A DNA stretch of 64,000 nucleotides from Pandoraea norimbergensis (lineage in GTDB: Bacteria; Pseudomonadota; Gammaproteobacteria; Burkholderiales; Burkholderiaceae), in contig NZ_CP013480.3 in assembly GCF_001465545.3 (NCBI RefSeq), forward strand, positions 2,418,001 to 2,482,000, in the 5' to 3' direction. The notes under the pieces were generated by a model that saw nothing but the letters and a program-made list of their open reading frames with translations, searched no databases and was not told where the DNA came from. Both the position numbers and the translations under genes were made by a program. This document shows positions 53,703 to 62,939 of this stretch, piece by piece. How positions within the stretch are numbered: the first letter of the stretch is position 1; each line of letters begins with the position of its first letter.

Positions 53703-54242
53703 ATGAAAACCATTGTCGCTTCGTTGCTCGCCACTGCCGCCGTCGTTCTGACGCCTGTCACCCATGCGGCAGAAGGTATGCCGCCTGTGCCCGGTGCCGC
53801 GTTGTCGGCGGCCGGTGCTGAAGGTCTCAACCCGTCTGCGACGCCCGTCCCCACGGTGTCCGCTGCCCAGATGGCCGCCAACAAGCAGGCCGTCCTCGCG
53901 TTCTACGAGGCGGGTCTGAATCGCAAGGACTTCGAGGCGGCGCGTCAGTATCTGGGCACGCAGTACATTCAGCACAACCCGAACGCGGCCGACGGCGTGG
54001 AAGGCTTCGGCAAGTTTCTTGATTTCCTGCGCAAGAACCAGCCGGATTCGCACAGCGATATCGTGCGCGCCTTCGCCGACGGGGATTACGTGATTCTGCA
54101 CGTGCGCAAGGTGCCGCACCCGGGCGACGCGCCGATTGCCATCGTCGACATCTTCCGTCTCGACAAAGGCAAGATCGTCGAACACTGGGACGTGTCGCAG
54201 CAGGTGCCCGCCAAGACGGTCAGCGGCAACCCGATGTTCTGA
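53703..54242 (+). CDS. Secreted SnoaL-like (NTF2-fold) protein
   Basis: 179 residues with a signal peptide (hydrophobic 4-21, cleavage near THA-A). A spacer of about 35 residues precedes a SnoaL-like domain (about 62-170): LAFYEAGLNRKDFEAARQYLG, YIQHNPNAADG and VDIFRLDKGKIVEHWD are typical. It may bind or modify a small molecule in the periplasm. It is alone, convergent with the DUF2252 gene 26 bases away. Confidence 0.88.
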   Translation: MKTIVASLLATAAVVLTPVTHAAEGMPPVPGAALSAAGAEGLNPSATPVPTVSAAQMAANKQAVLAFYEAGLNRKDFEAARQYLGTQYIQHNPNAADGVEGFGKFLDFLRKNQPDSHSDIVRAFADGDYVILHVRKVPHPGDAPIAIVDIFRLDKGKIVEHWDVSQQVPAKTVSGNPMF

Positions 54243-54268
54243 TCCGTATCGCTGCGAGCGGTGACGTT

Positions 54269-55585
54269 TCAGGTCTCGCCTGAAATTACCCGCTTGCAGT
54301 GTTCGAGATAGGCGGCTTCGTGCTCGCTCATCAGTTGCACGACGCTATTCCATAACCATACGGGCGCGTCGATCGACTTCGAGCGGTTGCGTTGCAGTTC
54401 CGTGAGCCACGAGCGGCAGGTGGCATCGTCCATTTGCCGCGCGTGGGCTTGTCCCACCACGTGCGCGAGGTAGTGCGAAATCTCGGCGGCGTCGTTGACG
54501 GTGAGCGTTTCGATACTGAGCTTGAGATCCTGCGGCAGCAACTCGCGAATGATGATCGACCGATCCATCATGCGCGCCGCACGCATGCGGTCGCCGAGAA
54601 ACGGCGAGAGATGCTGCGCCCCTTTGACGACCCGCTCGGCGTTGTCGCGCGGCATGCGAACACCGGGGTAGCGCGGCGCGGCGGCTTTCACGCCTTCCTT
54701 CAGATCCATCAGGCAAAGGTCGTCACCTTGCACGACACCGCCGTCCACATCCAGCAGCACCGCGTAGCGCAATCGTCCCAGCGAACTGCACCCCTTGACC
54801 CAATACGCAGCGTCGAGCACTTCGACATGGCCGTCGTCTGGGCGCCCACGCAACTCGGTCGCGAGACGCGCGATGGTCTCCCGCTGAAAGAGCGCGTCGA
54901 TCTCGTTCGTCTCTGTCTTGCTCAGCGGCCAGAAGCGCCGGCCTAGCGGAATCGTGGGACGGATATCCTCGATACGCTCCAGCGCCAGATGTTTCCACGA
55001 GCGTTTGGTTGCCTGACGCATGATCAGATCGACCACTTTCGGGCGTTCGTAGTCATCCTCGGCGGCTGCGTTCTTCTTTCCCTTGGCGGACTTGCTGCTC
55101 GCCTTGCCGCCACGTTTTCCGTTGCGCTTGCGCCCGTTCCCACTCTCGTCATCCGGGGTATCACCGCGTTCGAACGCCGACTCGTAGCCGTGCGTGAGCG
55201 CTTCGAGCATATGGATGACGGTGAGGCCGGAGAGAGACGAACCGCGCGCAGCGCTCGCCAGCGACAACGCCAGTCGCACGAGATCGTGAACGGGGTTGCC
55301 GATGACGGTCTGATCGAGATCGCGAATATGGACTTCGACATGGCCGCGCGCGTTGGCCAGCGGCCCGAGATTGCCGGTGTGGCAGTCACCGCAGATCCAG
55401 ATGGCAGGCCCCTGCGGCAAATTGACGTCCGCGTTGCTTAGCCATTCATAAAACCGGATTGTGCTGCCACGGACATAGGCGTGAGGCGAGCGCGCCATCT
55501 TGCGCGCCCGTTCGCTGGTCAGGCGCGCCAGCCGCTCGTCCGGCGTGGCCCAACTGTGCTTTTTGCGGTGCTTGCCGTTTGCCAT
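54269..55585 (-). CDS. DUF2252-family protein
   Basis: 438 residues. It has a kinase-like (aminoglycoside phosphotransferase-like) pattern seen in DUF2252: GDCHTGNLG (about 76-84) and RDLDQTVIGNPVHDLVRLALSLA. The family function is not established. A Lys/Gly/Ser-rich insert (about residues 160-190) splits the domain and looks like a disordered loop. ATG 55585 is preceded by GGAG; the longer frame upstream has no family similarity. Confidence 0.88.
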   Translation of the reverse strand: MANGKHRKKHSWATPDERLARLTSERARKMARSPHAYVRGSTIRFYEWLSNADVNLPQGPAIWICGDCHTGNLGPLANARGHVEVHIRDLDQTVIGNPVHDLVRLALSLASAARGSSLSGLTVIHMLEALTHGYESAFERGDTPDDESGNGRKRNGKRGGKASSKSAKGKKNAAAEDDYERPKVVDLIMRQATKRSWKHLALERIEDIRPTIPLGRRFWPLSKTETNEIDALFQRETIARLATELRGRPDDGHVEVLDAAYWVKGCSSLGRLRYAVLLDVDGGVVQGDDLCLMDLKEGVKAAAPRYPGVRMPRDNAERVVKGAQHLSPFLGDRMRAARMMDRSIIIRELLPQDLKLSIETLTVNDAAEISHYLAHVVGQAHARQMDDATCRSWLTELQRNRSKSIDAPVWLWNSVVQLMSEHEAAYLEHCKRVISGET

Positions 55586-55681
55586 CTCGTCAGCTCCCTG
55601 AGCGCACACCGCGCGGGCCACGGTGTTGAATCGTGGTCCCGCGCGGCGTTGCATTGCCCTCAGTGTCAGCGAAATGGCAAC

Positions 55682-56536
55682 TCAGTGGCAAGTCACCAGC
55701 GAATTCACCACGTCGGCAAGCGTTGTGGTGCCTTGACGCGGCGTGCCCTCAAAGCTGAGCCAGCCCGCGTTGAAGCCGTCAAGCATTTGCGTGCGCGGAA
55801 TCGGGTTGTGCATGCCTTGCGCTTTGAAGCGGGCTTCCCATTCGGCACGCGGCACTTCACGGGCTTCGATGGGGCGGCCGAGTGCAAGGCCCAGCGCGTC
55901 GGCCAGTATGGCTGGCGATACCAGTGCGGGGCCGGCCAACTCGATCACGCGTTTGCCCTCCCACGGCTCGCACAACAGGTGCGCCGCCGTGCTGCCGACG
56001 TCGGCGGTCGCCACCATCGGGATCGCGCGATCCAGCGGCGTGAGATAGCTTTCCAACACGCCGTCCGTGCGGGCGCGTGCCACATCCCACGCGGCGTTCT
56101 CCATGAACCATGCCGCACGCAGGAACGTGATCGGCAGCGCCAGGGCACCGAGGTGTTGCTCCAATTCCGACAACTGGGAGAGCAGGCTGGTTTGCGTGGC
56201 TTGCGCACCCACGGTCGAGAGGCAGACGACACGCGAAGGGCGAGCCGCTTGCAGTGCCTTCGATACCGCCGTGATGACGGCACGCGACTCGGCAAAGTCA
56301 GGTGACGGATCGAAGGTCGGCGGAAGCAGCACGAACACCGCCTCTGCACCGGTGAAGGCACGGGTGAGCGCGTCGGCGTCTGTCATGTCGGCGAGTGCCA
56401 CATCGCAACCGCGCGCCTGCCACGCCGCACCCTTGGCGGCATTGCGCACCACGGCACGCACGGCCTCGCCTTGGGTCAGCAACGTTTCGGCGAGCGCGCC
56501 GCCGACTTGACCGGTAATTCCTGTAATGGCGTACAT
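55682..56536 (-). CDS. NmrA-like NAD(P)-binding oxidoreductase
   Basis: 284 residues, Rossmann fold with GITGQVGGALAETLL (5-19) and VRAVVRN. It lacks a YxxxK catalytic pair, as NmrA/QorB-type atypical short-chain dehydrogenases do. It may act as NADPH:quinone reductase or redox sensor. ATG 56536 follows AGAGGA. Divergent from a LysR gene (137-base gap), its likely regulator. Confidence 0.9.
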   Translation of the reverse strand: MYAITGITGQVGGALAETLLTQGEAVRAVVRNAAKGAAWQARGCDVALADMTDADALTRAFTGAEAVFVLLPPTFDPSPDFAESRAVITAVSKALQAARPSRVVCLSTVGAQATQTSLLSQLSELEQHLGALALPITFLRAAWFMENAAWDVARARTDGVLESYLTPLDRAIPMVATADVGSTAAHLLCEPWEGKRVIELAGPALVSPAILADALGLALGRPIEAREVPRAEWEARFKAQGMHNPIPRTQMLDGFNAGWLSFEGTPRQGTTTLADVVNSLVTCH

Positions 56537-56673
56537 CTCAAATCCTCTGAACACTGCGGTCCACACCGCGTTGGACGCCATTGTCGGTATCCGCGTTACA
56601 TTTCGCGATAACATGAGTGTCATTTTATTCATGCCAAAGCGGCATGTGACACAGCAGGCCGAGGAGCGACCAC

Positions 56674-57588
56674 ATGTCAGCATTCGACGAACGCATGCTC
56701 AACGGCATGAGCGTGTTCGTAGCGATCGTGGAGGCGGGGAGCTTTGCCGCCGCGGGCGAACGCCTCGATATGTCCCAGCCGGGGGTGAGCCGGGCAGTGG
56801 CCCGACTTGAAGCGCGGCTGGGCATCCGGTTGTTCGACAGAACGACGCGGGTGGTCTCGTTGACGGACGAAGGGCGGCGCTTCTATGCGCAGGTCACGCC
56901 GTTGCTGGCAGGGCTGGAAGATGCAGCGGCGACCGCGTCGGGCGGCGCCACCGCCGTGCGCGGGCGATTGCGCGTGAACATCGACCCGTTCTTCTCGCGG
57001 CTGATCCTTGGGCCGAGCCTTGAGGCGTTCCTCACGCAACACACGGCGCTTCGCCTTGAGCTGATCACGCGCGACAGTCTTGGCGATCTGATTGCCGACG
57101 GCTTCGATCTGGCGGTGCGTTTCGGTGTCCCGCCCGATTCGACGCTCGTGGCGCGCAAGCTGCTCGATACGCCCATTCGAACGGTGGCCGCGCCGAGCTA
57201 TCTGAAACGTTGTGGACGTCCGCTCAAACCGCAAGACCTGTCGGGCGATGCGCACACGTGTATCGAATTCCGTGACCCGCAAACCGGCCGGCCGTATCCG
57301 TGGGAATTTCATCGCAAGCGCAAACAGCTGGTGGTTCCCACGCACGGCCGACTCGTCGTCAACGATGCCGGTACGCTGCTGAGCGCATGTCTTGCCGGTT
57401 ACGGCATTGCACAGGTCATGGGGTTCGGCACCGATGTGTGGCTTGAGAGCGGCGAACTGGTCGACCTGTTTCCCGACTGGCCCGATGAACGGTTTCCGCT
57501 AAATGCCTACCATCCGTCGCGTCATCATCCACCCGCCAAAACACGGGCGTTTCTCGACCTCGTCACCTCGCTGACGGCACAAGCCTGA
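56674..57588 (+). CDS. LysR-family regulator
   Basis: 304 residues, CrgA-type: winged HTH (MSVFVAIVEAGSFAAAGERLDMSQPGVSRAVARLE) and effector domain. It has GAGGAG upstream of the ATG. It is divergent from the NmrA-like gene. The gap contains ATGA-GTG-TCAT (56613-56623) and GTTA-N10-TAAC (56595-56612), which could be binding half-sites. It converges with the next LysR gene at 9 bases. Confidence 0.93.
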   Translation: MSAFDERMLNGMSVFVAIVEAGSFAAAGERLDMSQPGVSRAVARLEARLGIRLFDRTTRVVSLTDEGRRFYAQVTPLLAGLEDAAATASGGATAVRGRLRVNIDPFFSRLILGPSLEAFLTQHTALRLELITRDSLGDLIADGFDLAVRFGVPPDSTLVARKLLDTPIRTVAAPSYLKRCGRPLKPQDLSGDAHTCIEFRDPQTGRPYPWEFHRKRKQLVVPTHGRLVVNDAGTLLSACLAGYGIAQVMGFGTDVWLESGELVDLFPDWPDERFPLNAYHPSRHHPPAKTRAFLDLVTSLTAQA

Positions 57589-57597
57589 GTTCAGGGA

Positions 57598-58506
57598 TCA
57601 AGCGTTGTCGCCACAAATCGTCGCGATTTGCTCGCGCAGCCAGCGATGCGCGGGGTCGACATCACGTCGCGTATGCCAGACCGCCTGAAACGCGAAGGCG
57701 GGAATCGGGAACGGCGGCGGGAAGCGTCTCAACTGCCGATCGTGACGCAGATGTGCGACCGCGCGCTCGGCGACGGTGAGCACGAGATCGGTACCGGCGA
57801 TCAACTCGGTGGCAACGCTCCAATGCGGCATCGCGACGGCGACGCGGCGCGTTTGCCCCTGATCGGCGAGTGCCAGATCGATTTCGTTGGCAGTGTCCGG
57901 GCGCATCGCCACGAGCACATGAGGCCGCGCCAGCCACGCGTCGAGCGTGAGTGCGCCGCGCGCTGGCAGGGTGGCCCGATCGGCCACGCAGACGAACGAT
58001 TCGTCGAACAGCGTCTGCGCCAGCAACTCGTCCGGCAGATCGTGAAACACGCCGAGCGCCAGGTCGATTTCACCATCGAGCAATTGCGTCACCATCGCCT
58101 CGCGGCTCGTCTGCGAAATCGCCAGATCCACCCCCGGTGCCTGCTCACGCAAGCATCGCGTCAACGCCGGGAGTGCCACCCGGGCACCGTAATCCGACAA
58201 CGCAAGACGGAACGTGCGGCGTGCGCGCCGGGCGTCGAACGCGGGGGCATGCAGCAGCCCTTGCAGTTGGGCGAGTGCATCGTCGAGCGGGCGTTGCAGT
58301 TCCTGCGCGCGGGCGGTCAGGGCAAGGGCGCCGTCGCGCCGAACCAGCAGCGGATCGTCGAAGATTACGCGTAACTGCCCCAGCGCATGGCTGACCGCAG
58401 GCTGGCTCCGGTGCAGCCGAACCGCCGCGCGGGACACGTGGCGCTCTGCGAGCAACGCGTGCAGCGTCAACAACAGGTTGAGGTCGATCCTGCGCAGGTC
58501 ATCCAT
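57598..58506 (-). CDS. LysR-family regulator (NodD/SyrM-like)
   Basis: 302 residues, opening DLRRIDLNLLLTLHALLAERHVSRAAVRLHRSQPAVSHAL, typical of the NodD/LinR-like branch, then an effector domain. It is divergent from the DMT transporter gene (109-base gap), the probable target. Confidence 0.93.
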   Translation of the reverse strand: MDDLRRIDLNLLLTLHALLAERHVSRAAVRLHRSQPAVSHALGQLRVIFDDPLLVRRDGALALTARAQELQRPLDDALAQLQGLLHAPAFDARRARRTFRLALSDYGARVALPALTRCLREQAPGVDLAISQTSREAMVTQLLDGEIDLALGVFHDLPDELLAQTLFDESFVCVADRATLPARGALTLDAWLARPHVLVAMRPDTANEIDLALADQGQTRRVAVAMPHWSVATELIAGTDLVLTVAERAVAHLRHDRQLRRFPPPFPIPAFAFQAVWHTRRDVDPAHRWLREQIATICGDNA

Positions 58507-58615
58507 TGGCTATCCATCAGACGAATAGTTTGCGTACGAATTTCGAATTTCCATTATTTGAATGGATGATGCACCCTCAAGGCAAGTCATGATTTACGCC
58601 AAAGGAGGTCACTTC

Positions 58616-59137
58616 ATGAACGCATCCTTCGCTCCCTCGTTCTCGCCTGCGGTGTTGTTGCCGCTGGTCGTCGCCATGCTGGCGGGCGCCGTCGTGCCAT
58701 TTCAGGCAGGCAGCAATGCGGCGCTCGGCCGTGCGCTGGGCCATCCGTTGTGGGCGACGGTGGCATCGTTGCTGGTGAGCCTGATCGTCATCCTGCCGGT
58801 GTTGATCGGCATGCGCGCGGGCGTGCCCGATCTCGGCCGGGCGGCCGGCGGGCCGTGGTGGCTGTGGATCGGTGGTATTGCCGGGGTCGCTTACATCACG
58901 GCAGCACTGATCCTGACACCCCGGCTCGGTGCGGCAAATTTCATCGTCTGTGTGGTGGCGGGGCAGGTCGTCGCGTCGCTCGTCATCGATCACTTCGGAT
59001 TGATGGGGCTGGCGCAAAAACCTGCCAACCTTGCCCGTATCGCAGGCGTTGGCTTGATCGTCGCCGGCATGCTCGTGGTGCAGTGGGGCACGAGCGCGCC
59101 GGTGAAGTCGATGGCCGGGCAGGCCGTCGGCTCGTAA
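58616..59137 (+). CDS. DMT-family transporter (YdcZ/DUF606 type)
   Basis: 173 residues with five membrane helices. It has the YdcZ pattern GAVVPFQAGSNAALGRALGHPLWATVASL near the start and GQVVASLVIDHFG in the second half. ATG 58616 has a perfect AGGAGG 7-8 bases upstream. The substrate is unknown. It lies divergent from the LysR gene. Confidence 0.92.
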   Translation: MNASFAPSFSPAVLLPLVVAMLAGAVVPFQAGSNAALGRALGHPLWATVASLLVSLIVILPVLIGMRAGVPDLGRAAGGPWWLWIGGIAGVAYITAALILTPRLGAANFIVCVVAGQVVASLVIDHFGLMGLAQKPANLARIAGVGLIVAGMLVVQWGTSAPVKSMAGQAVGS

Positions 59138-59191
59138 GCCTACCTGCCGCTGTCACCCATCCGCCACCCATCCGTCGTCAATCACCGGCCG

Positions 59192-60205
59192 TCATGCAGC
59201 ATTCGCGGCGCTTGCTCCGAACTGCGCATCGACGGCCGCCACGGCATCCACCAACTGCTGTGCCAGCGCGGGCGACGCGCTGGTCATCGGTGCACGCAGT
59301 ACGTCGGCCAGCAAACCCTCGCGCGCCAGCCACGCCTTCACCGGAGCGGGATTCGCCTCGGCGAAGAGCAGCCGCACCACCGGCATCAATGCGTGAAACA
59401 GCACCCGCGCCACATCGAGTTGCTGAGCCTGCACGGCGCGATATAGCGCGACGAAATGCGACGGACGGCAATGCGACGACGCGATGATCGCGCCATGGCC
59501 GCCCATCGAGAGGGTCGAGAGCAGTTGGTGATCTTCGCCTGCGAGTACCGACAAGCGTCCGTCTGCGATCAGGGCCTGCGTCGTGGTGGCATTGCCGCCG
59601 CAATCCTTGATGCCGCGAATGTTGTCATGTCCCGCCAGCGTGAGGAGGGTGTCGAGCGTCAACGTCGAGCCGGTGCGATACGGAATGTCGTAGAGCACGA
59701 TCGGCGCACGCGAGCGGTCGGCCAGTGCGTGGAACCAGTCGATGAGCCCCGCCTGTGACGGCCGGATGTAATACGGTGCGGGCGCCAGCACCCCCGCGAG
59801 CGGCAGCGCATTGAAGGCATCCAGCCGCGCCAGCGTGTGTCCCAGGTGATTGCCCGCCAGTCCGGCGATCACGGGCAGGTCGCCCGCCTCAGTCAACACG
59901 GTGTCGAACACGGCGAGTTGCTCGGCGTCATCAAGCGCGGCAGCTTCGCCGGTCGTGCCGCAGATCACCAGACCGGCAATCCCAGAGCGGCGATAGTGGG
60001 CGACCAGCCGGCGCAATGCGGCGTGGTCGACCGGTGCGTCGGCGGTGTTCGCGCTACCGGGTAGAAAAGGCGTGACGAGCGGCACCCATATCCCGCGAAA
60101 CGCCGGCGCTTGGCCGCGTGACGCGAGTTGTGCCATGGATTGCGAGGCCGAATGTGAAGCCGACGAGGTAGCGGCGTGCGATGTGTGTGACGGCGTGTCC
60201 TGCAT
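59192..60205 (-). CDS. DapA-family aldolase (4-hydroxy-tetrahydrodipicolinate synthase-like)
   Basis: 337 residues, (beta/alpha)8 barrel. Schiff-base Lys K200 (IRGIK), Tyr Y172 (LYDIP) and the GTTGE motif (83-87) are all present. It carries a Ser/His-rich extension of about 35 residues before the barrel. The enzyme may be a lysine-pathway DapA or a related pyruvate aldolase of sugar-acid metabolism. It is not in a lysine operon, so I leave the symbol blank. ATG 60205 follows AGGAGA. Confidence 0.88.
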   Translation of the reverse strand: MQDTPSHTSHAATSSASHSASQSMAQLASRGQAPAFRGIWVPLVTPFLPGSANTADAPVDHAALRRLVAHYRRSGIAGLVICGTTGEAAALDDAEQLAVFDTVLTEAGDLPVIAGLAGNHLGHTLARLDAFNALPLAGVLAPAPYYIRPSQAGLIDWFHALADRSRAPIVLYDIPYRTGSTLTLDTLLTLAGHDNIRGIKDCGGNATTTQALIADGRLSVLAGEDHQLLSTLSMGGHGAIIASSHCRPSHFVALYRAVQAQQLDVARVLFHALMPVVRLLFAEANPAPVKAWLAREGLLADVLRAPMTSASPALAQQLVDAVAAVDAQFGASAANAA

Positions 60206-60732
60206 GAGTGTCTCCTGACAGTTCCAAAACGACAAACGTGTGATGACCTGTACGGCAAACCGTTCAGCAGGACGACGTGAATCGCGAGACGCGTGGGGAA
60301 CTACAGGGCAGGCGGGCGAGGTGCGCAAGGGCGCGGGCGGGACTGCCGGGTCCACGTGGCTATTCCGTCGCTCAACTGACGGAACAGCACGCTCCGGTCA
60401 GTTGAGCGACTGTTTTTTAGCTTTGACGAACGCGCCTGGCTGCCGCGTGGCGGCAACACTTACTGCGTTCAAGAGAAGGGCGCTGAAATTCGTCATGCGG
60501 TGACTCTATACGCAGCGCGCGGGTGACGTCAAGCGCGCCGTCTTAAAAGTTCACCGCGTGCGATGCGCCTCCCGACGCCCCGCGCAGGCACGACCCGGCA
60601 TTGAAACTTTGTAGCGGCGGGCGGCACCGCATAGAAAAGTTCGATCACGTCATGACGAACGGTGCCGTTGAATACGTAGTCGAATGGGCATCTATCGTCG
60701 CCATCCGTTGTCGTCAACCTTGGGAGGACAGA
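60206..60732. other. Intergenic region with orphan terminator
   Basis: About 527 bases between divergent genes. It holds the dapA-like promoter (leftward), the orphan terminator at 60367-60418 and, near the right end, the DUF4142 promoter. Open frames here (for example 60240-60503) run through the terminator and show no protein-like features. Confidence 0.6.
60367..60418 (+). terminator. Strong rightward terminator with no obvious gene before it
   Basis: Perfect 14-bp stem (60367-60380 with 60397-60410), 16-nt loop, then TGTTTTTT (60411-60418). The only upstream genes read leftwards, so it would end an unannotated rightward transcript, perhaps a small RNA that starts in 60206-60366. Confidence 0.8.
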
Positions 60733-61365
60733 ATGCAGACACGACACCTCAACATGTCCGGCGCGTGCCTCGCCGCCGCAACCTTGTTGTTCAGCACCTG
60801 GACGTTTGCGCAGGAACTACCGAAAGGAGAGCCCGCACAGGGCGGTGGCGATGAGATAGGGGTCGCCGGGGGCGGCGTGGACGTAACACACGCCGCTGCA
60901 CAAGCCCAACGCACCGCGCAGCCGACGGCCGGTCCTGACGCCGAGTTTGTCGACAAGGCGCAGCAGGCGGGCAAGGCCGAAGTGCAGGCCAGTCAGGTCG
61001 CGGTGCAGCGCTCCACCAACCCGGCCGTCAAGCGTTTTGCACAGCAGATGGTCACCGACCATAGCAAGGCGAATGAAGCGCTGCGGCAGCTCGCTGCGAA
61101 GAAGGGGGTGAGTGTCCCCAATGACACGGCAGTCAACCCCGACATCGAGGCGCTCAAACAGAAAAAGGGACACGCGTTCGATGTGGCCTATATGGCGCTG
61201 GCAGGGCCCGACGCGCACGAGCAGGCCGTCCAGCTTTTTTCGCTCGAAGCGGATAAGGGACAGGACGCAGACTTGCGCGGATTCGCACGTCAGACGTTGC
61301 CGACCATTCGCCATCACCTCAGCAAAGCCCGCGAAGTTTCCGCAAAAGTCGAAATGGGGAAATAA
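60733..61365 (+). CDS. Secreted DUF4142-family protein
   Basis: 210 residues with a signal peptide (cleavage near TFA-Q, 26) and a four-helix DUF4142 (ferritin-like) domain (about 70-205): DAEFVDKAQQAGKAEVQASQVAVQRS, then RFAQQMVTDHSKANEALRQLA. The family is found in the periplasm and is often stress-linked, but the role is not established. ATG 60733 follows GGGAGGA. It converges with the MocR gene 15 bases away. Confidence 0.92.
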   Translation: MQTRHLNMSGACLAAATLLFSTWTFAQELPKGEPAQGGGDEIGVAGGGVDVTHAAAQAQRTAQPTAGPDAEFVDKAQQAGKAEVQASQVAVQRSTNPAVKRFAQQMVTDHSKANEALRQLAAKKGVSVPNDTAVNPDIEALKQKKGHAFDVAYMALAGPDAHEQAVQLFSLEADKGQDADLRGFARQTLPTIRHHLSKAREVSAKVEMGK

Positions 61366-61380
61366 GGCGATGTCGCTGCG

Positions 61381-62835
61381 TCAGACACCCTGGGTAGCCG
61401 CCAGCAATTGCCCGCACAACTGCATCGCGACGTCGGGGCCAGTGATGTTGGTGAAGCCGAGGAGCAGACCCGAGCGCGCCGGAAGACGGGCACCTGATAC
61501 CCCTCCCATCTGCCAATTGCTGACAGCTTGTACCGCCAGCCCCTGTTGCTGAGCGGCGGCGACCAACGCCTTGTCATCGCGTGCGCGCGGCAGGCTGGCC
61601 AAGGCATGGATGCCGCCAGCTTGCGGCGCAACGCTTAGCGTGTCGTCAAACACTTGCGACAGTGCGTCGACGAGAAAACCGCGCCGCTCGCCGTAGAGCG
61701 CGCGCATCTTGCGCAAGTGCCGGGCGAAGTGGCCTTGCGCCATGAAGTCAGCGACGGTGGCCTGCAACAGAATCGAGCCCGGGCCGGGCAGGTGCTTCGC
61801 CGCATCGCGGAAGCGGTCGATTTGCGATGCAGGCACGACCAGATACGCCAGCCGAAGTCCCGGGAACAACACCTTGCTGAAGGTGCCTGTGTAGAGCACA
61901 CGGTCGTCACGGTCCAGACTCTTGAGCGCGGGCAGCGGGCGGCCATGGTAGCGAAACTCGCTGTCGTAGTCGTCTTCCACAATCCATGCATCGCGCTGGC
62001 TGGCCCACTCCAGCAGTTGGAGCCGGCGCGGCAGCGACAGCGTGACGCCCGTCGGACTCTGGTGCGTGGGCGTGACCACGGCAAAGCGTGCGTTGCCTGC
62101 CCGCTTGAGTCCTGCTGCCACGTCGAGACCTTCCTCATCGACCGGCACTGGCGCCAGACGCATACCGGCGCCTTCGAGAAAATGCCGCGCGAACAAATAA
62201 CCGGGGTCTTCGTACCAGCCGGTATCGCCGGGCCTCAGCAGCGTGCGGCAGACCATTTCCAGCGTGCCAAGGTGACCTGCGGTGACGAAGACCTGCTCAT
62301 GGGTGCAGGCAATGCCACGCGAGATGCCCAGATAGGTGGCAATGGCGCGGCGTAGCGGATCGTAGCCGGTGATATCCGGGTAGATCAGCGCGGCGGTGTC
62401 CATGACTCGCGCGTTGCGGCCTGCCAGTCGCGACCACGTCTTGCGCGGAAAAGCATCGAGCGCGGGCAAGCCAAGCTGGAACGGGCGGGGTGTCGCGACA
62501 GCCGGTGCGCTCCGTGGCGGGGTTGCGGGCGGCGGCGCGGCAGCGGGGCTGGCCTCCCCAAGACTCTCAAGGCGGGGCGAGATGAAAGTGCCTGCGGCGC
62601 CGCGCGCGGTGAAATAGCCCTCGCTGGTCAGCATCTGATAGGCCAGCTCGACGGTGCCTCGTGCCAGATTCAGTTCGCTGGCGAGGCTGCGCACTGACGG
62701 CACACGCTCACCCGGGCGCAGCTTGCCTGCCGCGATCACGTCGAGATAGCGCCGGTACAGTTGCAGATAAATCGGGGCGTCCTTCTCGCGGTTAGACGTC
62801 AGCCCGGTCAGCTCAGTCAGCTCATGCAGTTCCAT
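61381..62835 (-). CDS. MocR/PdxR-type regulator (GntR DNA-binding plus aminotransferase-like domain)
   Basis: 484 residues: GntR winged HTH (about 20-90, VPSVRSLASELNLARGTVELAYQMLTSEGY) linked by a Pro/Ala-rich stretch to an aminotransferase class I fold. The PLP Lys lies in YTGTFSK. Such proteins sense PLP or amino compounds and control a divergent gene. Here that is the AhpD-like gene, 104 bases away; the gap holds an interrupted inverted repeat (62841-62886). Confidence 0.94.
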   Translation of the reverse strand: MELHELTELTGLTSNREKDAPIYLQLYRRYLDVIAAGKLRPGERVPSVRSLASELNLARGTVELAYQMLTSEGYFTARGAAGTFISPRLESLGEASPAAAPPPATPPRSAPAVATPRPFQLGLPALDAFPRKTWSRLAGRNARVMDTAALIYPDITGYDPLRRAIATYLGISRGIACTHEQVFVTAGHLGTLEMVCRTLLRPGDTGWYEDPGYLFARHFLEGAGMRLAPVPVDEEGLDVAAGLKRAGNARFAVVTPTHQSPTGVTLSLPRRLQLLEWASQRDAWIVEDDYDSEFRYHGRPLPALKSLDRDDRVLYTGTFSKVLFPGLRLAYLVVPASQIDRFRDAAKHLPGPGSILLQATVADFMAQGHFARHLRKMRALYGERRGFLVDALSQVFDDTLSVAPQAGGIHALASLPRARDDKALVAAAQQQGLAVQAVSNWQMGGVSGARLPARSGLLLGFTNITGPDVAMQLCGQLLAATQGV

Positions 62836-62840
62836 GCGCG

Positions 62841-62886
62841 ATGTCCTAGTCGATCAGTCGATTCTTGTATCTGTTCGACAGGACAT
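62841..62886. promoter_or_regulatory. Candidate MocR operator in the divergent gap
   Basis: ATGTCCT-A-GTCGA (62841-62853) is mirrored by TCGAC-AGGACAT (62875-62886), a 12-bp match with one bulged base. Within it GTCGAT occurs twice (62849 and 62857) as a direct repeat. Direct and inverted half-sites of this kind are usual for MocR proteins. Confidence 0.55.
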
Positions 62887-62939
62887 GATTTTCCTAAAGT
62901 ATGGGTTCCGCGACAAGCAAATCCCACTTGGAGTCAGTC

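Noticed and set aside
60240..60503. Small rightward gene of 87 codons
   Set aside because: It runs through a strong terminator, has no ribosome binding site and shows no protein-like pattern.
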